Below are positions 1-10,814 of a stretch of 64,000 bases of DNA, one piece after another. The DNA lies in contig MU839180.1 of NCBI GenBank assembly GCA_030685235.1, forward strand, positions 100,358 through 164,357, read 5' to 3'. Within the stretch, counting starts at the first letter, position 1; each line of letters opens with the position of its first letter. The translations under genes were made by a program, and so were the position numbers. The notes under the pieces are model-generated. The model made no database searches. It had not been told where the DNA came from and saw only the letters and a program-made list of their open reading frames with translations. Source of the stretch: Copromyces sp. CBS 386.78 (lineage: Eukaryota > Ascomycota > Sordariomycetes > Sordariales > Sordariaceae).

Positions 1-768
1 TTTATCCTCCTTAATAAAAATTGGGGGGTCTTCGATAATACGTTTAAAGGGTTGGGAAATAATTATTATAGTTTCTTTAAGGGCGTTAAAAGTCTCTAGT
101 ATATTAAAGGGGGCTACAACGGATATAATTGCAATTCGTTATTATAAAATTATAATTATATATTATACTGCGTTTTATTATTTTATTATAATATTATAAT
201 TTATAATAACCGTTGTAAGCGCCTTTCTTAGTAATTTAATAATAGATTTGAAGGTTAGTTATTGGACGATAGTCTTAGCGAAAACTTTATAATTTCGAGA
301 AATTAAACGTAGCCGAATGTCCTCCGTAAAGCCGTTTACGAAATCCCGGATATTACGAATAATATTAACGAATTAAAGAAGGGCTATCCAATAAATTTTA
401 ATATTGGGAATTAGGTCCTTGGTTTTCCTGACATACTCTTTTCCGAACATGCTCTACGGTACTGTTGGGTCTAGTTGCTGTGATCACGGCTATATCAATG
501 GGAAGCAGCGTGCGCTGCATGAGTCTGAGGGTTCGTAGGAATCTCGAAACGGATATACAGACTAACTGAGCACTCAAAGAAAAAGTTCCTTAAAGTCGAA
601 TAGGTTAGGGGAATCGTTTATTAATAAGCTAATTCTTTATTCCGTTTCCTAAGGGTTTAGAGCGATATAATCCAGTAGTAAAATATTATTACCGCTATCG
701 TTATTATCACTAGAGTAATAGTCGTAATTACTATTATCTTCTACAAAGAAATTAATTTATAATATAAA

Positions 769-830
769 GGGGATTACTATAATATAAAGGCGTAATTAAG
801 GGGGATTATTATAATATAAAGGCGTAATTA
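769..830. repeat. Two-copy tandem repeat, about 31 bp
   Basis: Two adjacent copies of a unit that begins with a G run followed by ATTA and ends with AAGGCGTAATTA. They differ at one or two positions. A third partial copy may lie just upstream (AATATAAAGG at 761). It lies inside the left RIP island. Confidence 0.6.
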
Positions 831-1335
831 TAATAATTAAATTACTACTTTTAGGGTCCGGTCCTAATAAGTCTATGGTTTAACGAAGCGACTCTATATA
901 TTAGGGTCCGTAATTCCTACGAAGCGATCCCAATATAATTTTGGATTACGTAGCTCTTCGCCGTGCGATTTTAAGGGTTAAAAAGAGATGTACGTATAAA
1001 TGCGATAGTTTAAAGGTGTAATTAATTATTATAGTACAAAGGTATAAGGTAGGTAAGAATATACGTAATTATACGAAAGAGTAAGAGGAAAAGTTTAAGG
1101 GTACAATCCTAAATTAGTCTTTATAGAGGCTAGTCTAAGAGATTAGTTTTGTAGCAATTTTATAAGTGCTATAGAGCTGGTACGACTTGTGTAGCGATAG
1201 TAATAATGAGGCTATCGTAGCCTTTTATAAAGGCTATAATAGCTTTATGCTATACTCGGAGCTATGGCCTGATCCCTGGCTCCGATAGCTGCCAACCGTA
1301 TGCTTCTGAACTATTATAAGGCTAACCCTGTGATA

Positions 1336-1732
1336 ATCCGCACGTGGAAAAAAAAAAGAATTTCAATATCTTTTTTAAAGTACCAAGAGGTCTAAAGGAA
1401 ATAAAAAGTATATTATATTTTTGCTATTTTTTTTCTCTACCCAACAATACTTTTTTGAACAACGTATATTTTATGTAGCGTAGGAAAACGTCAAGGAAAG
1501 TAAGCTATTATAAATAAATAATTAGGAATATTAAAGGTTAAAATGCTAAGAAATTAGGATTTAGGTAACGCTTAAGGCTATAAAATTGGTAGTTAGTTCA
1601 AAAAATCCGTCAAAAATCAGCGAGTAATTTGGTACTACTTTTAGTTTCATACACAAAGGTTTGACTAAGTTATAGTTAAAAAGGAAAAGTGGATCCACGT
1701 GCGGATAGAGTTTTATCCACGTGCGGATAGAG
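1336..1732. repeat. Inverted/direct repeat cluster around TCCACGTGCGGAT
   Basis: The 13-mer ATCCGCACGTGGA at 1336-1348 is the exact reverse complement of TCCACGTGCGGAT at 1694-1706 and 1716-1728. The two right-hand copies are part of an 18-bp direct repeat (1693-1710 and 1715-1732). The arrangement resembles terminal inverted repeats bounding a ~395-bp non-autonomous element with one end duplicated. The interior has no open frame. Element identity is inference. Confidence 0.5.
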
Positions 1733-4700
1733 CTTCTCTTAAATTAAATCGATAATATAAATTTACTATCGCCGACTTTAACTTGAAATTTAGTAATAAT
1801 ACTATAAAACGGTATATAATCGGTATAAAATAAAAAAAGAAGAAAGCCTAATAACCGGAAGATAATAACGAATAATATTTATTACTTAAAATAAAAAATT
1901 CCCTTTTTATTTAAATAAGGATAGAAATTATAAGCCTCTAATCCTTTTTCTTCTAGAAGAAAATTCCGGATATTATAACGCTAATCTATTTTTATAATAT
2001 AGGTAAAGAAACCTTTATATATATTATCCTAAATTATTTATAAATAGCCGATTATTAAATAACGGCAATTAATTAACTATAAATAAAAGAAAAATTCTAA
2101 ATTTATTTAAACGATAGAACTTAAGCTAAAAAAATCCTTTTGTAAGTATTATAATTTAATAGGCTCAACGAATACCGTTTAATAATTAAATTAAAAGGAG
2201 AATAGCGCAATAAATTCGTACGGTATTTATAAATATATTTAATTATAATATTAGAATAAGAGAATGTAAAAAAAATAAGAGGAGGAGGAATTAAATTATA
2301 TTAATTATAATAATTATTTAATTACGAAGGCGGTACCGAAGTAATTAATTAACATTCTTTACGGGCGAAGAATTTGTAGAATATATTAAATATTAATTCC
2401 TAATTCCTAATAATTTTACAACGCTACTAAATTTAATCCTTATTAGCCGGAAGGGGATTAATAGGGCTATTAACTATTATTAGGGAATTAGTATTAGTAT
2501 TTCCTCTACTAGAACCAAAAACAGGAATAGTAAAATAATTGGTTAAAAATATTTTGCAATATCCTTTATACTAATAATCTTCGACCTTTATATTCTAATA
2601 GCGAGGAAGGATATTAAGGTCGTACGGGAGACCGTCCGTAATTAAATGCTTATATATATCCTTAAAGAAATCGATATAAGTACTATAAAAACGACGAATT
2701 AAAGGACTAATATTACTCTAAGAGCAGAATAAAATAATAATTATAATTTAAATAATATTATATTTATTATAATAACCTAACGGAATATCTAATATATATT
2801 TCGTATGAGTAATAAGATAAATAGCGCTCTATTTATTAGCGTTTCGAAGAATGTTAAAAAAGAAAACGAGAAAAAAACTGTAGAAAGAAATTTATTTTTA
2901 ATATTAATATAATAAATATATTTTGTAAAGAACGTATAGAATATAACTATATTAAGGGATAGGGTATTATAAATGTAATTGGTAAATTTTAAATTATAAT
3001 AAAAGTAAAGAACGTAATAGACGATACTAATTAATATAATTAGTAAAAAGAAGGGGAAATAAGTATAAAGATAAGAAGGATTTACCAGCCGGGAAGAAGA
3101 TTAAAGGCGGGGTTAAAAATTAATATTTAAATAAAAATTTAGAATTCGGACGCTAAGGAAGAAGGGGGCGCAAAGGAGCGGGAAAATTTAAAGGATAAAA
3201 AATCTATTATACGGACGAAATCGATACTATATTTAATAATATTACAATTAATATAAATCGCAAAGCTTAAAGGGTTAAATATACGGCCGGGAAAACGGTT
3301 AAAAATATAATTAATAGAAGAGGGCGCTATTTTGAAAATTAATTAAATAAGGAAGAAAAGAAAATTCGAAAGATAATAGTAGGGAAGAATTCTTATATAG
3401 AGGGAAAAAAAGGGCCTTTATACTTATATAAACTTTAATAGAATCGTAGGAATTTGGGGGATAATAACGAAGTAGGAATATAGGTAAATAATAGGGAAGG
3501 GACAATTATTATAGGCGGTTTAAGAAGAAGGAACAGCGTACGAAAATAATATTTCGATTATTCTAATATTAGATCGAAGGCGGTAGAAGGGAAGTAATTT
3601 ATTTACTAAGGCGGTAGGTGAATACCGCTACAAATGGAATTGAAATAGAGTAGGCGCAATTTATTTACAACCGAAAGGAGTTAACGGTTTTTATCCGACG
3701 GCGCTTATCGCCGTACAGTTTCCTCTAAAGAACTAGGAGAAGTACCCTATACTAATAAGGCGCTATAGATAAGTAGCATAGGGAATAAGACTATTATTAT
3801 TATTATATATAATATTACAAGAAAATTGAGAAATAAAATAGCTTATAGAGTAAAATTATAGAAAATAATTATCTTTATTAAAAAGTTAATAATATATATT
3901 AATATAATAAATAAGGATTTATTTTTTTATATATCTAAAATATTTATAATTTATTATATTCTAAAAGTAAATGGAAATATTACTCCAATTTGAAAACTCC
4001 TTAATCTAAAAGTTATTTTAATATAAAAAGCTCTTTATTAAAAATATTTAACTTGTTTTTAAAGAGAGATTTTTAAAGGTAGAATATATCTTATAATTAT
4101 CCTAGATTAATCTTAAAGTAATATTCGCGTATAGTATTATATATTATATTATATTTAGATTCTCAAATTATAATAAATATACTTTTATAGTTAACTATAT
4201 CTTTATATTAATTCCTTATTATTTAGTTTTATTATATTTAATATTCTTAAATTATACTAACAGAGAAATAAAAATAAAAAATATTATACTACTATATATT
4301 TATAATCTTTATAAATATAAATAAATTATTATAAGATATAAATATAGAATATATACTATACATCCTATTATTTTATTATAAAGGATAAAATCAATTTTAT
4401 AATAATATATATTTAGTTTTGAAATAATTCTAGATTATTATACTTAATAATATAATTAATATATATTATAATTATAATTTATTATATTTAGAAAAATTAT
4501 AATATAAAATAAATAAACTATTTCTCTTTATTATGTCCGAGCAAATGAAAAAATATATATTTAATAATAAAATAGAATTTATAAGATTGAAAAAGTAATA
4601 TTAAGTATATGAATAGATATTAAAAGTAGATATAAAATGAGATACCTATATATTTGAATTCTCATTTTATTATATTAACTATAATAGTAAATAATATTTA

Positions 4701-5014
4701 TTTAATATTATTATTAAAGTTTTAAATTAGTTTTAGAAAAGTCTTTATTCAATCATCTAATATATTTTAAAGAAAATAAATAAGATTTTGCCTTTATATA
4801 GGGAACTATAATATATATACTCCAATATAGATATAATTAAAAGAGGTTTTATAAAATTCTATTTTAAATGAATAATTTATATATTCTTTTATATTTTTAT
4901 ACTATTATATTAAATAGTTATATTTACTTTTTATATTTCTTTTATATATATATTTTTTTAGTATACTACTTAAATATTCTATTTAATACTTGAAAATACT
5001 AATTAATAATATTT

Positions 5015-5340
5015 AAATTAAATAAATATTATATTACTCTAAAATTAATCTAAAATTGTTCTTCCTAATTATATACTTCTTAATATAATAAAAATCCTTT
5101 ATTATTATTTTCTCTTAAATAAGTCTTATATTACTCTATAATTAATATAAGATTAATCTTCCTAATTTAATCAACATATTTTATTATTATTTTCTCTTAA
5201 ATAAGTCTTATATTACTCTATAATTAAATATAAGATTAGTCTTACTAATTTAATCAAAATCTTTTATTATTATTTTCTCTTAAATAAGTCTTATATTACT
5301 GTATAATTAATATAAGATTAATCTTACTAATTATATAATT
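5015..5340. repeat. Tandem repeat array, ~82-83 bp unit, about three copies
   Basis: The unit starts with TTATTATTATTTTCTCTTAA and contains AAGTCTTATATTACT and TATAAGATTA. It begins at about 5099, 5181 and 5264. A more diverged copy lies just before (5015-5098). The array sits at the inner edge of the left RIP island, right before composition returns to normal. Confidence 0.8.
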
Positions 5341-5983
5341 TTTATATAAAATAACTAAATTTACGTATAAAAAAATTGTTAAGGTAGTACAGTGTAAATT
5401 CGAGTCTTAGCATACGTATATTCCCTCCGTATGTGATCCGATGTCTGTCTTGGCATGGGCTTGGCACTCCGAGTGTGATCCGAGGTCTGACCCATGTGTG
5501 AGGTGAGCTGGGCTCTCTACCCTACATCGTGGGAATTCCCCTTTCTCGATTTGGCGGTGTTCATGTGCTCATGTCGGGTGCTCTTGCTCGCACGAGCCGT
5601 TCTAAGCCGCTTCAGTTGCAGTGGGCCAATTGAAAAATGGAAAAGATTCAAGGACACCTGCGGCACCGGCGAGAACGGCCCGGTGATGGGCGGTGGGGAA
5701 ACGCACCTGATTGGTTCCCACTGGTTCCCTCTTCCGACTTCCGGAACAAGCCCGCTCCCGCTCGGGTCTTGGGCACTCACTGCACTATCCGATGAAATTA
5801 CCCACTGGACGGCGCCTAGACGGAACGGTTACGGGGCCACGGCAGCACGAGTACAGGCACCCGACCCTTGGCATTCAACTCACCCGTTGCACGGCTCCGT
5901 AGCGAGACCTCTCACGGTACGTCGACGGCACGGACCCGAGGACACACGGGCACAGGGCAGAGGCCAAGAAGTTCCCAGAACTT

Positions 5984-5990
5984 TGACTCA
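5984..5990 (+). promoter_or_regulatory. Putative CPC1/Gcn4-type site TGACTCA
   Basis: A perfect TGACTCA lies about 220 bp before the ATG of the proline-biosynthesis gene. TGA(C/G)TCA is the binding site of the bZIP regulators Gcn4, CPC-1 and CpcA, which control amino-acid biosynthesis genes in fungi. A 7-mer can occur by chance; the gene context makes it plausible. Confidence 0.5.
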
Positions 5991-6107
5991 TCAAAACTTT
6001 GTTACCCCGTAGAAGGTACCCGGAACATCACCTGCCGCACCGGTAGTGTACGGTACTGGATTGTCATTACTTCCCCGTCTCTGTAAGTCGAACTCCACTT
6101 TTTGGCC

Positions 6108-6133
6108 TCAAGTGAGTTACTCAAGTGAGTTAC
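6108..6133 (+). repeat. Perfect 13-bp tandem duplication in the proline gene leader
   Basis: TCAAGTGAGTTAC occurs twice in a row, 76 bp before the ATG. The junction creates GAGTTACTCA, an imperfect bZIP-like dyad. It could be a promoter element or part of the 5' leader. Confidence 0.7.
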
Positions 6134-6208
6134 ATCCACAGCATCACCGACTTCACAAGGTTTCATCTCATATAACTAATTAGTTCACACTAGGAACCTA
6201 GCACAAAA

Positions 6209-7549
6209 ATGTCTCTCACCAACGCAAGTCCCGCCGATGCGGCTCGGGCGGCCAAGTCGGCCTCCCACGTGCTGGCCACGCTCTCGGCCGAGGCCCGTAA
6301 CGACGCCCTGACGGCCATCCACGCTGGCCTGACTGCCGCGCGCGACGACATCCTGGCCGCCAACGCCCGCGACCTTGAGCTGGCTCGCCAAGCCGCCGCT
6401 GACGGCAAGCTGAGCGCCAGCCTGGTGTCCCGCCTCGACCTGGGCAAGACGGGCAAGTGGGAGGACATGCTCAAGGGCATCCTGGACGTGCGCGACCTGG
6501 AGGATCCCGTCGGCCGCGTCACCCTGCGGACCAAGCTGGACGACGGTCTCGAGCTCGAGCGCGTGACCTGCCCCATCGGTGTGCTGCTCATCATCTTCGA
6601 GGCCCGCCCCGAAGTAATCGCCAACATCGCCGCTCTAGCCGTCAAGTCTGGCAACGCGGCCATCCTCAAGGGCGGCAAGGAGTCGACCGAATCCTTCGTG
6701 GCCATCAGCACCGTCATCTCCAACGCTTTGTCCCAGACCAAGGTGCCCAACGCCGCCATCCAGCTCGTCACCACGCGCGAGTCCATTCCGCAACTGCTCG
6801 CCCTCGACCGCGACATCGACCTCGTCATCCCCCGCGGCTCCAACGAGCTGGTGCGCTACATCAAGGAGAACACCAAGATCCCCGTCCTCGGCCACGCCGA
6901 CGGCCTGTGCTCCATCTACCTGACCGCGTCCGCCGACGCCAAGCTGGCCGCCGACGTCGTCGTCGATGCCAAGACTAGCTACCCGGCCGCCTGCAACAGC
7001 GTCGAGACCCTTCTGGTCCAGGAATCCGCTCTCAACACCGTCTTCCCCGCCGTCGCCGCCGCCCTAACCGGCAAGGGCGTCGAGCTCCGTTGCGACACCG
7101 CCTCTAGGGCCGCCCTTTCCTCCTCTTCTCCAGACATCACTGTTGTCGACGCCGTTGACGCCGACTACGACACCGAATTCCTCTCCCTCACCCTCGCAGT
7201 CAAGACCGTCCCCAACCTGTCGGCCGCCATCGTCCACATCAACACCCACGGCTCGCACCACACCGAGGCGATCCTGACTTCCGACACAGACGAGGCCGAG
7301 CGCTTCATGTCGGCCGTTGATGCTTCCGGCGCGTACTGGAACGCGTCAACCCGGTTCGCTGATGGCATGCGTTATGGCTTTGGTACTGAGGTCGGTATCA
7401 GCACGAACAAGATCCACTCGCGTGGTCCTGTCGGTCTGGAGGGGTTGATGATTTATAAGTATAAGATTAGGGGGCAGGGACATGTGAGTGCGGTTTATGG
7501 AGAGGGAGAGGGGAAGAGGAGGTTTAAGCATGAGAAGTTGGATATTTGA
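6209..7549 (+). CDS. pro2: Gamma-glutamyl phosphate reductase (glutamate-5-semialdehyde dehydrogenase)
   Basis: This enzyme carries out the second step of proline synthesis: NADPH-dependent reduction of gamma-glutamyl phosphate to glutamate-5-semialdehyde in the cytosol. The single 446-residue frame matches the usual family length of about 420-460. It shows the ProA hallmarks: FEARPEV (130-136), KGGKE (154-158), IPRGSNELV, LGHADGLC, and the catalytic-cysteine segment TSYPAACNSVETLL with Cys262. The C-terminal part GPVGLEGL..YKY..RGQG is also typical. The start follows AAAA and is the first Met of the conserved frame. Codon use is strongly C-biased at third positions, as in highly expressed Sordariales genes. 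No introns are seen. It converges tail-to-tail with the coiled-coil gene. The symbol follows yeast usage. Confidence 0.95.
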   Translation: MSLTNASPADAARAAKSASHVLATLSAEARNDALTAIHAGLTAARDDILAANARDLELARQAAADGKLSASLVSRLDLGKTGKWEDMLKGILDVRDLEDPVGRVTLRTKLDDGLELERVTCPIGVLLIIFEARPEVIANIAALAVKSGNAAILKGGKESTESFVAISTVISNALSQTKVPNAAIQLVTTRESIPQLLALDRDIDLVIPRGSNELVRYIKENTKIPVLGHADGLCSIYLTASADAKLAADVVVDAKTSYPAACNSVETLLVQESALNTVFPAVAAALTGKGVELRCDTASRAALSSSSPDITVVDAVDADYDTEFLSLTLAVKTVPNLSAAIVHINTHGSHHTEAILTSDTDEAERFMSAVDASGAYWNASTRFADGMRYGFGTEVGISTNKIHSRGPVGLEGLMIYKYKIRGQGHVSAVYGEGEGKRRFKHEKLDI

Positions 7550-8291
7550 GTGGGGTGTTACTGTAATGCTTTGTTTGTCTGTTTGTTTACTTGGGAAAAG
7601 GGGTAAAATGGGACGGAAAAGGCAGGGTGGGTGGTTAGATTATGAGCCAAAAGATTTTCATCCTATCTTGCTTCGCTGAATTCTGTCGGGGAACCGCAGA
7701 GAGGAATAGGATCTGATAATCAATAATCTCCCGTCGTACTATTATTTTTGAGTGAAACAAAGTCTGGGTCGAGGTTCAAGTATATGTAAATCTGTTCTAA
7801 TCCGACATCGACAAGCGTTGATTCTGATAACCAGAGCGGTGACCAAAGAGCATATCACAGCAGAACATCAAAGATCAATTCGTACAGAGTATAAAATCAG
7901 TAACATCGCTGAAGCAAAGGGTATGTATCTATGGCACCGATCCTATAAATGTAGAGGAGAGGCAAGAACGGTAGAGAAAAAAGCATAATTGTATTACTCC
8001 GTCTCAACCTTCCACCAGCCAGTCCTAGTTGGACGGTCCAAAAAGAAGGCTCACTCTTGACCTAACCAAACGAAAGACAGAACAAGGTGTATGTGGATAT
8101 AATGTAGCAAAGTCAAAAAGGTAATCTGAACACATTCATTTCGCATCAGTTCGTTTCGTTGTCGTTTCGGTTGTGTCGCCGTTGCCGCCCTCTCCACCTC
8201 CTTTATCCTGCTGCTTCAAAACCTTCATAACAAGCGGACAACCAGGTTTGGCTTGCATTGTAGTACTCGTAGTAGGCTTGGCCACACCTCC
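7550..8291. other. Convergent intergenic region
   Basis: About 740 bp between two genes that point toward each other; it should hold both 3' UTRs. No open frame of interest and no clear repeat was seen. Confidence 0.6.
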
Positions 8292-10814
8292 TCAGTGTCC
8301 CCGATAGCCCCCCGTACCACTACCGAAACCTGTACCACCGCCCAAGGTCCCGCTACCTCTCAATCCCATCCCCGACCCCGGCCGCGGCAACCCACTCACG
8401 CCATTCGGCCCTGATGCAGTAGCGCTCTGGGCCCTTCCGTGGCCCAAGCTGCCACCAAGCCCGCCGATTCTGCTCCCCGCCGATGCCTTCAGCCCGAGGC
8501 CACTACCACCGGGAGCCCTCATGCTAGTCGGGCGTCCGACACCACCGGCCCGGAAGGCTCCCTCCATACCAGATGGAGGAGCGATTCCGGATGTTGACTG
8601 TGTCTTTGTCGGTGCGCGTACAGCTCCCGGCCCACCGCCGAGGCCCATTCTTGGCTTCGCTCCGATCTTCGAAGTCATGCTTGCTGGCTGTGGCGCATGA
8701 TGACCGCCATCGCCATTGCTAGTAGCGCTGACATCGCTTCCCCTACGGTCGGAAAGTCCTCGGCCATTGGAACTCGACCGGTAGTTGTTGTTAGGCGCAG
8801 GCGCAGGTGCGGGCGCGGGCGTCGGCGGCTCTTGTTGCATGCTCATCATCTCCTCAGCGAGACGAACCAGTTCTCCCTTTTCGACCCTTTCCTGTTCCAG
8901 GAGTTGCCTGAGTTCATCGTTATCCTCCTTGACTGTCTGGAGAATCGCCACGAGCTTCTCCACCTCGGCCTCAAACTCCCTGATCTGCACCGCATTCCGC
9001 GCCCGGTCGGCCTTGCGCTCCTCCTCCAGCTCTGTAAGTCGCGCCGGGTTAAGGGTCGCCAACGCCGTCTTATCTTGGTCTCTCTGTTTTCGCAGCTCCT
9101 CGTTCTCCCGGCTCAGTTCATCCACCTGCGCCTGTAGGTCGCGCACCTTCTTCTCCCAGCGACTCTCGTAGCTCTTCTTGAGCGCCGCCACCTTGGTTTC
9201 GTGCTTGCTCTTGTACAGCGCATGAAGCTCGCGAGCCACGCGTTCCACCGCCATCTCCACCTCCTTGTTGGACGATGGCTGTCCCCTCGCCTTGTCAGGC
9301 GACTCGTGAGCAGCAGCCTCCGCGCTGGCCTTACCAGCACGCATACCAGCCATCTTGCTCTCGGCATCCTGGGCCATCATCTCGGCTGCCTCCCGACGTT
9401 TCTCGGCCTCGTCCAGCTTGAACTCGAGCTCTTCCCTCTCGCGCTGACCGAGCACAATCTCCTCCTTGACTTGTCGCAACACGACCTCCATTTCCCGCCC
9501 CCGCCGCTCCCAGGTATTTTTCTCGGCCTCTAGTGACTCGTGCATGCTCTCCACCTCATGAAGACGCTCCATGCACTCGCCCACCCGCTTCTCGGCATCG
9601 CTCACAGCTGTTTTTAGCGACGTGACTTCTGCTTCCTTGCCGCTCAGCGAAGCCTTGAGGCTGCTGATCTCGGAAAGAAAGCCGGATTTAAGGGTTTCGA
9701 GTTCGCGGGGTGTGATGGTCGGCACGCTGCGCGGTGTCGGCATGGGTGGGATGTCGAAGTCGAGAATGTTAGATAGGTTGCTGCCCGGGCGCTGGGGTGT
9801 CGTGGTGGCCGGGTCAGTACTACCAGGCCTCGGCGATGCGAACTGGGTGCGGCGTGTGGGCGATGTCTGTGGTGCTCCGTAGCCTCCATATCGTAGCGAA
9901 TCCGTAAAGTCTAGCAGATTTGAGGAATTGCCCGAGTCGAAGTCTCTCTTCTTCCCGGTCGTTGTTCTGTTATCCGGCACCGGGCCATTTGCGTGCGGTG
10001 TCTGTTTCGTAGGCGACACCCCTCCACCGAGCACAGAGAACCGGCTTGCGCTCTCGGATCGCATGTGTGAAAACTTGGTGAGGTCTGGGACGGCCGAAAA
10101 TGTGCTAAACGTGCTAACCATGGTGTCGTTCCCTTCGCAGACGGATTCGTCGTGTGTCGCCTGTTCATGTTCGCCGCCCGTGTTAATGCCCGACGTATTC
10201 TGTAGAAGTGTGTTCTTAGAACCGCTGTCTCCCTCGATGCCGGTCATGTCAACATCGTCGTCCTCGAATATGTCGATTGCTTGTTTGATGCCTCCGTTTT
10301 CGCGTATAACATCCTGCAGGTTTATCCGACGATCTTGCGAGTCTCGTGACGAGGAGCGCGTCGCCTCGCTGCCGGGCAATGAAGGGCTGACCTTGACGGG
10401 AAAACGCTTGATGGGGGCTTTGCGGGCGCTTTGCGGAAGCGGGGGCGGGGCCATGCTCTTTGCCGCAGGCGATAGAGGGGAGTCGGCGCTTTCAGGCAAT
10501 GACTGCTGTTGCGGCTGGTGCTGGAGGATCTTGAGAGGGGAGAGCTCGTTGCCGGAGATGATGCGCGACATGGGGCGGGCAGATTTCGGCGGCGAGGGAT
10601 CACGACCGATGGGCGGCGATGTCGCGTTGCCGGCTTCGCTGCTCTTGCTGTCGTCGATGTTGTCGCCCGCAGGAGCTTGATGTGTGTTGTTTCTCCTCGA
10701 AGGAGCGTCATCTAGATCCATGTCCATGATGTCGGGGATTTCTTGTCGATGGTTGCTGATAGGGGTTGAAAGATTGAAAACAGAATTCGGTATCGGCGAA
10801 AGAGCCCCAAGCAT
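8292..10814 (-). CDS. Coiled-coil protein, possibly spindle pole body related (TinA/Cut12-like)
   Basis: One uninterrupted frame of 840 residues. The N-terminal third is disordered and rich in Ser and Pro, with short conserved-looking pieces: SGNELSPLKIL (87-97), STFSTFSAVPDLTKF (234-248), and NILDFDIPPMPTPR (349-362). Two long heptad-type coiled coils follow (about 370-500 and 517-662); the second holds ELHALYKSKHETKVAALKKS. After a PAPAPAP linker the tail (675-840) is rich in Gly, Ser and Arg. This layout resembles fungal NIMA-interacting TinA or Cut12-type spindle-pole-body proteins, from memory and without a search. Two starts are possible: Met1 at 10814 or Met30 at 10727 (ATGGACATGGAT). 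The second has the better context, and the sequence before it reads like a 5' UTR. The gene is tandem with the APSES gene, which lies upstream on the same strand. Confidence 0.8.
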   Translation of the reverse strand: MLGALSPIPNSVFNLSTPISNHRQEIPDIMDMDLDDAPSRRNNTHQAPAGDNIDDSKSSEAGNATSPPIGRDPSPPKSARPMSRIISGNELSPLKILQHQPQQQSLPESADSPLSPAAKSMAPPPLPQSARKAPIKRFPVKVSPSLPGSEATRSSSRDSQDRRINLQDVIRENGGIKQAIDIFEDDDVDMTGIEGDSGSKNTLLQNTSGINTGGEHEQATHDESVCEGNDTMVSTFSTFSAVPDLTKFSHMRSESASRFSVLGGGVSPTKQTPHANGPVPDNRTTTGKKRDFDSGNSSNLLDFTDSLRYGGYGAPQTSPTRRTQFASPRPGSTDPATTTPQRPGSNLSNILDFDIPPMPTPRSVPTITPRELETLKSGFLSEISSLKASLSGKEAEVTSLKTAVSDAEKRVGECMERLHEVESMHESLEAEKNTWERRGREMEVVLRQVKEEIVLGQREREELEFKLDEAEKRREAAEMMAQDAESKMAGMRAGKASAEAAAHESPDKARGQPSSNKEVEMAVERVARELHALYKSKHETKVAALKKSYESRWEKKVRDLQAQVDELSRENEELRKQRDQDKTALATLNPARLTELEEERKADRARNAVQIREFEAEVEKLVAILQTVKEDNDELRQLLEQERVEKGELVRLAEEMMSMQQEPPTPAPAPAPAPNNNYRSSSNGRGLSDRRGSDVSATSNGDGGHHAPQPASMTSKIGAKPRMGLGGGPGAVRAPTKTQSTSGIAPPSGMEGAFRAGGVGRPTSMRAPGGSGLGLKASAGSRIGGLGGSLGHGRAQSATASGPNGVSGLPRPGSGMGLRGSGTLGGGTGFGSGTGGYRGH

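Larger units (their letters stand above)
1..5390. repeat. AT-rich RIP-degraded island (left)
   Basis: The block is made almost entirely of A/T with scattered CpG. CpA and TpG are rare and TpA is very common, the pattern left by RIP, which changes CpA to TpA on either strand. No frame stays open for a gene-sized stretch. Small patches of normal composition survive near 425-600 and 1230-1330. I could not identify the ancestral element; fragments of open frame on the minus strand around 2100-2800 look like decayed coding sequence but match no family I recognise. Composition returns to normal around 5390-5450. Confidence 0.85.
5400..6208 (+). other. Upstream region of the gamma-glutamyl phosphate reductase gene
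   Basis: Normal-GC DNA between the RIP island and the first gene. Open frames on both strands up to 172 codons exist, but they have no recognisable motif, overlap one another, and lie in what should be promoter sequence. I treat them as chance. The useful content is the two putative regulatory sites listed separately. Confidence 0.6.

Noticed and set aside
5494..6012. 172-codon open frame upstream of the proline gene
   Set aside because: Lies in the expected promoter, with several overlapping frames and no recognisable protein features.
6190..6843. 217-codon minus-strand frame inside the proline gene
   Set aside because: Antisense shadow of a GC-rich coding region.
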